In this document: piece by piece, positions 59,319-64,000 of the stretch | How the letters are laid out: each line of letters opens with the position of its first letter | How positions within the stretch are numbered: position 1 is the first letter of the stretch | Assembly (NCBI GenBank): GCA_028751875.1 | Contig: CM054165.1 | Coordinates: 24,569,017 to 24,633,016 of the forward strand | Direction of reading: 5' to 3' | DNA from: Rapana venosa | Lineage: Eukaryota > Mollusca > Gastropoda > Neogastropoda > Muricidae | Length of the DNA: 64,000 nt | Program-made: the position numbers and the translations under genes | The notes under the pieces: generated by a model | Seen by the model: only the letters and a program-made list of their open reading frames with translations | Database searches by the model: none | What the model was told of the DNA's origin: nothing

Positions 59319-59599
59319 GATATATTCATATCAACTTTCCAGTGTTTCCCAGAGAATGTGTTGCTGAGTGCGGATCAACCATCCACGCTTCACCACGACA
59401 TCCCCCCCCCCAAAAAAAAAAAAAATCCATTGTGTAGAAAGTTGACCGCCATCTTCCATCAGTGACTGCCTTCTCTCTCCCTTCACTCCTTCAGGGGTGG
59501 TTAGCACACTAAACTGAAGTTTTAGGAAGTGGGTCGGGGGCAAGTTGAACCTGGTGAAGCCCAGCCCTCTCCATGAAGCAGGATGCATGCTGGGTATGT

Positions 59600-59862
59600 C
59601 TGTCATCTATCCCACCGGCCATAGATGGCCGGCCTACTCTTTTACGAAAAGTGGATGGAATTTTAACGTGTGTGCAAGATGTTCTGCATACATTCATACA
59701 CAGGACTTTGGTTTACAGTTCACCCAAAGAACTTACGGAATAAATGGGAAAATACCTCCAACAGACGTCTCACCGTAGACTCTAATCCACTCTCACAGAT
59801 ACGGTCAAATCCTTTGTCTGAAGTGCTATAACCACTAGGCTACTTCCACCTTGCATTATTCG
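59600..59862 (-). mobile_element. SINE-A, diverged, tRNA-like head
   Basis: GGCCGGCCTACTCTTTTACG, AAAAGTGGATGGAATTTTAA, CGTGTGTGCAAGATGTTCTG and ACAGGACTTTGGTTTACAGT follow the SINE-A order. On the minus strand the head reads TAGCCTAGTGGTTATAGCAC with a weak B box (GGATTTGACC). Confidence 0.7.
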
Positions 59863-59904
59863 ACTTGCCCCCAAACAGACTGGTTGAGAGACCAACAAAG
59901 TATT

Positions 59905-60120
59905 ACAGCCATACCACTTTCAGTCACGGCAGATTTCTCTGGGTGACATTCAGGTTGCTCTTCATGGGAAGAGTGTGACGCCACAAGAGCAGCGCCAACA
60001 CCCCCCTCCACCACCTTATGTTGTTGTTTTTTAAAACCCTCCTCTCTGCATGTATGTTTGTTTCGCTATGACACTGACTGTAGACAGGGTGCTTTACCTC
60101 TAGACCATCGGTCTGTTTCT
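59905..60120 (-). mobile_element. SINE-B, diverged copy
   Basis: CCACTTTCAGTCACGGCAGA, TTTCTCTGGGTGACATTCAG and CCACAAGAGCAGCGCCA match 63590-63685. The right end contains GCTTTACCTCTAGACCATCG, the antisense of an A box like that at 63965-63990. The central part is lost. Confidence 0.65.
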
Positions 60121-60412
60121 TTCTTTTTAGTCTAGTGGCACAGTTTCAATCCGAGATATAAACTCTAACAAAGTGGCAGAACATGATTTGGATTGGACTG
60201 GATTACCAACCCACACGATCAGAGGATCGAACCCAGACAGCTAAGCAATCAGACCGACAGATAAAGACAGACATAACAATTGAAAGAGAAAAGGGCCTTA
60301 ACCATGACCACAGGGTCTAGCTTTCTCTAGTGCTAAAAGCGGTAAAGAGCACTCCGGCTGAAGCCATTGATTCCCTTATTCTTCAAAGAACAAGACCTTT
60401 CCTTAACTCAGT

Positions 60413-60450
60413 GGCGCGGGGGGGGGGGGGGGGGGGAAGGGGGGGAGGCT
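60413..60450. repeat. Poly(G) tract
   Basis: GCGCGGGG followed by about 20 G and then a G/A-rich end. Confidence 0.9.
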
Positions 60451-60542
60451 ACTTAGCCTCGGCATTAGTGTCTGCAAAGTGTGAGTCCCTCCTCGCACGA
60501 AGTAATAAAGACCTTTTTAATATTATTCTTATTCTTGTTCGA

Positions 60543-60546
<4 letters not shown>

Positions 60547-60591
<45 letters not shown>

Positions 60592-60592
60592 T
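60547..60592. repeat. (GT)n microsatellite
   Basis: Pure GT, directly adjoining the LINE tail at 60593. Confidence 0.96.
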
Positions 60593-60623
60593 GTCAAAGT
60601 CAAAGTCAAAGTCAAAGTCAAAC
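60593..60623 (-). repeat. LINE 3' hexamer tail (GTCAAA)n
   Basis: Five copies of GTCAAA. On the minus strand the sequence reads CCATCTGAAAATAAAAGTTT followed by GAC-TTT repeats, a poly(A)-signal-like 3' end with a hexamer tail. Confidence 0.75.
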
Positions 60624-61830
60624 TTTTATTTTCAGATGGTACATTGAATAAGCAGTGCATTTGCTTTTTTTCATCAAGCCATCCATCTAAAATAAAAGCG
60701 AGGAAAAAGATAATGTATATGCAGACATAGAATAAAAAACCTAATCTATAGTAAACTATACAAATCAAACAAGAAAAGACAATAACAAATGCATATGTGG
60801 AATTAACAACAAAACAAAAAACCCAGAAAAATATTAAACCATACAATTCAAATAATTCAAAAATCTTGAAAAAATATCCGTCATAATACAAACAAACAAG
60901 TAAAAAGAAAAACCAAACCAAAACAGACAAAGAAGACAAAACAAAATAAAAATAAAAATTTTAAAAACCCACACCAACTGCTTCCCTCCCCCCCCCTTCA
61001 CACACATACACACACAAACCTTCAACCATACAAACAATTGAATAAAACAACAAAAAAAGATGAATCAACAGAACAACCACAACAAGGAAATAAACAATCA
61101 AACAAACACAAACATACGTATACAACAACAACAGCGACAATAACTAACATAGGACAAGAATAACAGCCAAGACAAATGAAGAACAATATAGAACTAACAA
61201 AAGACAAGAAAAAGAGTCCAAAATACCCCTCCCCTCCCCCTCTCCAAGAAAACCACCCTAAACCCCAAACAAACAAAAATCAAAATAAACCAGAACACCC
61301 ACCCCTATCACCACCATCAATAACAACAACAACAACAACAACCAAATGGATATAAACAGAGGAAAGTGATGTATCATTTGACACTTACACATACACACAC
61401 ACATCCTTACCCATATCCCCTTAACCACATAATATACTCATATATACGGAAAACAAGAATAACCAAGCAGCCCTTGGATTCAGAGCAAAGAAGTATAACA
61501 AAGACATCCACTCCCTCCCTTTCCCATGGTCATATACACGCATGTACATGTGCTTTTTGATTTGAGGCAGAACAACGTTAATCCTTCCATCAAAGAATAA
61601 ATTCAGGCAATGTAAACCCACCCAGCAGTACTAACGTCAGCAATAACAATTTAGCTCATCTAATACAATGGAAAAGAAAACTTACAGCGACAAAATTAAA
61701 TAAACCAGCATATTTTGTGTAACACAAAAAACGTAAAAAGGCCCGAACAGCAAGAAAGTAAAAAAACCAAAACCGAACCAATTACACAACACACACGCAC
61801 TCACACACTTGTAGACACACACACACACAC

Positions 61831-61886
<56 letters not shown>

Positions 61887-62390
61887 AGATTCAGAGCGTG
61901 TTGGGGTTGATATCATATCAACCCATATATAGTATAGATCAATGCTTACACATGTACTCTATATGAATATGAAAACTTGGGTCATATCTGATTTTAATGA
62001 CAAGAATAACGTCAGTGACACATAAATCACTCTTAAGTTTACAAGTCATGTTCCGTACTTTTATTCATGAAATATCTTTTTAGATGTGTTTTATACTGAT
62101 TTTTGCTTTTAATAAATCTCAAATTTTGGGGGAGTTTATTCCATAGGTCACTGCCTGAATACAAGAGGCTCGATTTATATAGGTTATTTCTGGGTCTTGG
62201 AAATGTTAGCAAATGGTTGTGTCTATGTTGGTTAACTTTGAAAGATTTGGTAATCTTCGGAGGTGCATTTTGATTAACAACTTTTTGCATAAACACAGCT
62301 TTATTGAATAAAAGTCGGTTTCGAAATGTCAGGACATTTATTTGCTTATAATCCTCAATTGTCAGGGTGCTTGTTTTTAACAATACAAGT
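60624..62390 (-). pseudogene. LINE 3' part: RT C-terminus and long 3' UTR
   Basis: At 62383-62039 a minus-strand frame encodes the C-terminal domain of a CR1/Jockey-type ORF2: LTFRNRLLFNKAVFMQKVVN, then NLYKSSLLYSGSDLWNKLPQ and KSKNQYKTHLKRYF, ending in a proper stop. The YSG-x-x-LWN-x-LP motif is diagnostic of that region. The remaining 1.4 kb down to the hexamer tail has no coding content, is A/C-rich on the plus strand and carries (CA)n at 61788-61885. It may be the UTR or partly other insertions. The catalytic RT part is missing (5' truncation). Confidence 0.75.
61788..61885. repeat. (CA)n microsatellite
   Basis: CA repeats with short AAA and GTAGA breaks. Confidence 0.95.
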
Positions 62391-62619
62391 TTTACTGCTC
62401 TTGTTGTTGTTTTTTACCATCTCCTGGGTCAACTCAAGCTGCAAACCTGCTATTGCCTTAATTTCATTGGTGTATAAACACAAGAAGAAGCATCAATTTC
62501 ACGGCAAGGCTCTTGTACGTTATTTCAGCTTTTGGTGAGTTAAGGAAATAATTATAAGCATGCCCAGATGGAGCACCTCCTCCGGCTTTCACCTGCCCCA
62601 GGAACACAGCCCGGAAATG

Positions 62620-63555
62620 CTGTGCTGTGCAGTGCTGTGCAGTGCAGTGCAGTGCTGTGCTGTGCTGTGCAGTGCTGTGCTGTGCTGTGCAGTGCTGTGC
62701 TGTGCTGTGCAGTGCTGTGCTGTGCAGTGCTGTGCTGTGCTGTGCTGTGCAGTGCTGTGCTGTGCTGTGCAGTGCTGTGCTGTGCAGTGCTGTGCTGTGC
62801 TGTGCAGTGCTGTGCTGTGCAGTGCTGTGCTGTGCAGTGCTGTGCAGTGCTGTGCAGTGCAGTGCAGTGCTGTGCAGTGCTGTGCTGTGCAGTGCTGTGC
62901 AGTGCTGTGCTGTGCAGTGCTGTGCTATGCAGTGCTGTGCTGTGCAGTGCAGTGCTGTGCAGTGCTGTGCTGTGCTGTGCTTGCTGTGCTATGGTGTGCT
63001 GTGCTGTGCAATGGTGTGCTGTGCTGTGCAGTGCTGTGCAATGGTGTGCTGTGCTGTGCAATGGTGTGCTGTGCTGTGCAGTGCTGTGCTGTGCAGTGCT
63101 GTTCTGTGCAATGGTGTGCTGTGCTGTGCAATGGTGTGCTGTGCTGTGCAATGGTGTGCTGTGTTGTGCAATTGTGTGCTGTGCTGTGCATGGTGTGCTG
63201 TGCTGTGCTGTGCTTGCTGTGCTGTGCTGTGCTGTGCAATGGTGTGCTGTGTTGGCCATGGTGTGCTGTGCTGTGCAATGGTGTGCTGTGCTGTGCAATG
63301 GTGTGCTGTGCTGTGCAATAGTGTGCTGTGTTGTGCAATGGTGTGCTGTGCTGTGCAATGCTGTGCTGTGCAATGGTGTGCTGTACTGTGCAATGGTGTG
63401 CTGTACTGTGCAATGGTGTGCTGTGCTGTGCAATGGTGTGCGGTGTTGTGCAATGGTGTGCTGTGCTGTGCAATGGTGTGCTGTGCTGTGCAATGGTGTG
63501 CTGTGTTGTGCAATGATGTGCTCTGCTGTGCATGGTGTGCTGTGCTGTGTTGTGC
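62620..63555. repeat. Pentamer array TGTGC/AGTGC
   Basis: About 0.94 kb. 62620-62985 is a strict 5-base register of TGTGC and AGTGC in irregular order. From 62985 it becomes a 20-base unit AATGGTGTGCTGTGCTGTGC. Because the unit has no stop codon in several phases, all frames on both strands stay open for hundreds of codons (Cys/Ala/Val or His/Ser/Thr), so none is a gene. Confidence 0.97.
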
Positions 63556-63587
63556 ATCAACGACTCCTCAATTGGGTTAAGGGAGAA

Positions 63588-63993
63588 GAGAAGTACACCA
63601 CTTCAAGTCAAGGCAGATTTATCTACGTGAAATTCGGGCTGCTCTACCCGGTGAGAGCGCGCCGCCACAAGAGCAGCACCACCCATTATTTTTTTCTTTT
63701 CCTGGATGAATATGTATTTGGCTTCCTATCACAGTGGCTTTTTTCTACATAATTTTGCCAGGGACAATGCTCTTGTTGCCGTGGGTTCTTTTACGTGCAC
63801 TAAATGAGTATTGCACGCGGGACCTCGGTTTATCGTATCATCCAAAAGACTAGCACCCAGACCACCACTCACGGTCTAGTGGATGGGAGAAAAGTTTCGG
63901 GAACAAATGGGGATCGAACACCACACACTTTAAACGCGGACTTTCGCTTTCCAGGCAGATGCATTACCTCTAGACCACCGCTCCACCGGCTGA
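63588..63993 (-). mobile_element. SINE-B, full length, tRNA-headed
   Basis: On the minus strand the head (63992-63915) has an A box within GCGGTGGTCTAGAGGTAATG and a B box in GTGTTCGATCCCC. Next come the shared core (GGATGATACGATAAACCGAG near 63840) and CCACGGCAACAAGAGCATTG, then TCACCGGGTAGAGCAGCCCG and ATCTGCCTTGACTTGAAGTG at the 3' side. I recognise this element type as widespread in gastropod sequences, though I cannot search. A diverged copy is at 59905-60120. Confidence 0.8.
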
Positions 63994-64000
63994 TCATGCA

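Noticed and set aside
58637..59329. 230-codon Cys/Phe/Val open frame on the minus strand
   Set aside because: Translation of the 24-bp minisatellite; three overlapping frames are open on the minus strand.
62560..63752. Open frames up to 394 codons on both strands, Cys/Ala/Val or His/Ser/Thr rich
   Set aside because: A period-5 array without stops stays open in all frames; no start context, domain or non-repeat core.
1..64000. Novel defence, biosynthetic or signalling system
   Set aside because: No cluster of functional genes is present; nearly all recognisable coding sequence is broken retrotransposon and the remainder is tandem repeat.

Overview
The window looks like animal nuclear DNA, most likely from a gastropod mollusc. 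There is no operon structure, the gene density is extremely low, and (GT)n, (GA)n and (CT)n microsatellites are everywhere. The dispersed repeats are remnants of RTE, L2/CR1-like and other LINEs plus several tRNA-headed SINEs of the kind I associate with snail genomes. The organism call rests on recognising these repeat types, not on a host gene. Tandem repeats and transposon debris fill most of the 64 kb, and only one stretch (55083-55481) looks like a possible host coding exon.

Layout. 1-6.3 kb: a broken LINE on the minus strand, with its 3' tail at position 11, ORF2 (endonuclease, reverse transcriptase, zinc-knuckle C-terminus) and a tentative ORF1. 6.4-8.9 kb: minisatellites and a SINE fragment. 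8.9-11.7 kb: a 29-bp satellite plus an 83-bp repeat, copy A. 12.3-20.5 kb: a 41-bp satellite interrupted by two transposon insertions, one with a likely target-site duplication. 20.5-24.3 kb: a short 48-bp array, an RNase H remnant and a reverse-transcriptase remnant. 24.5-28.9 kb: the 29-bp and 83-bp repeats again, copy B. 29-32.3 kb: SINEs and two 43-bp arrays. 32.7-36.1 kb: a satellite full of TTCTAGAA palindromes. 37-45 kb: a nest of SINEs and LINEs, including a nearly complete RTE element. 46.7-54.5 kb: a satellite whose monomers carry the perfect CRE palindrome TGACGTCA, split by a degraded RTE copy and a SINE. 54583-55082: a gap of exactly 500 N. 55.1-64 kb: the possible exon, minisatellites, SINEs, one more LINE 3' end and a 0.94-kb pentamer array.

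No set of genes works together here. The transposon proteins (endonuclease, reverse transcriptase, RNase H) are fragments broken by frameshifts or stops. Two points matter most to a user. First, 8881-10666 and 25170-26955 match at a constant offset of 16289, including irregular, error-like monomers, which points to an assembly artefact. Second, several blocks (8.9-11.3, 34.2-34.5 and 46.7-50.0 kb) look like unpolished long-read sequence. I found no convincing novel gene system. The most interesting biology is in the satellites: the CRE-bearing array, the TTCTAGAA array, and a recurrent 41-44 bp monomer size.
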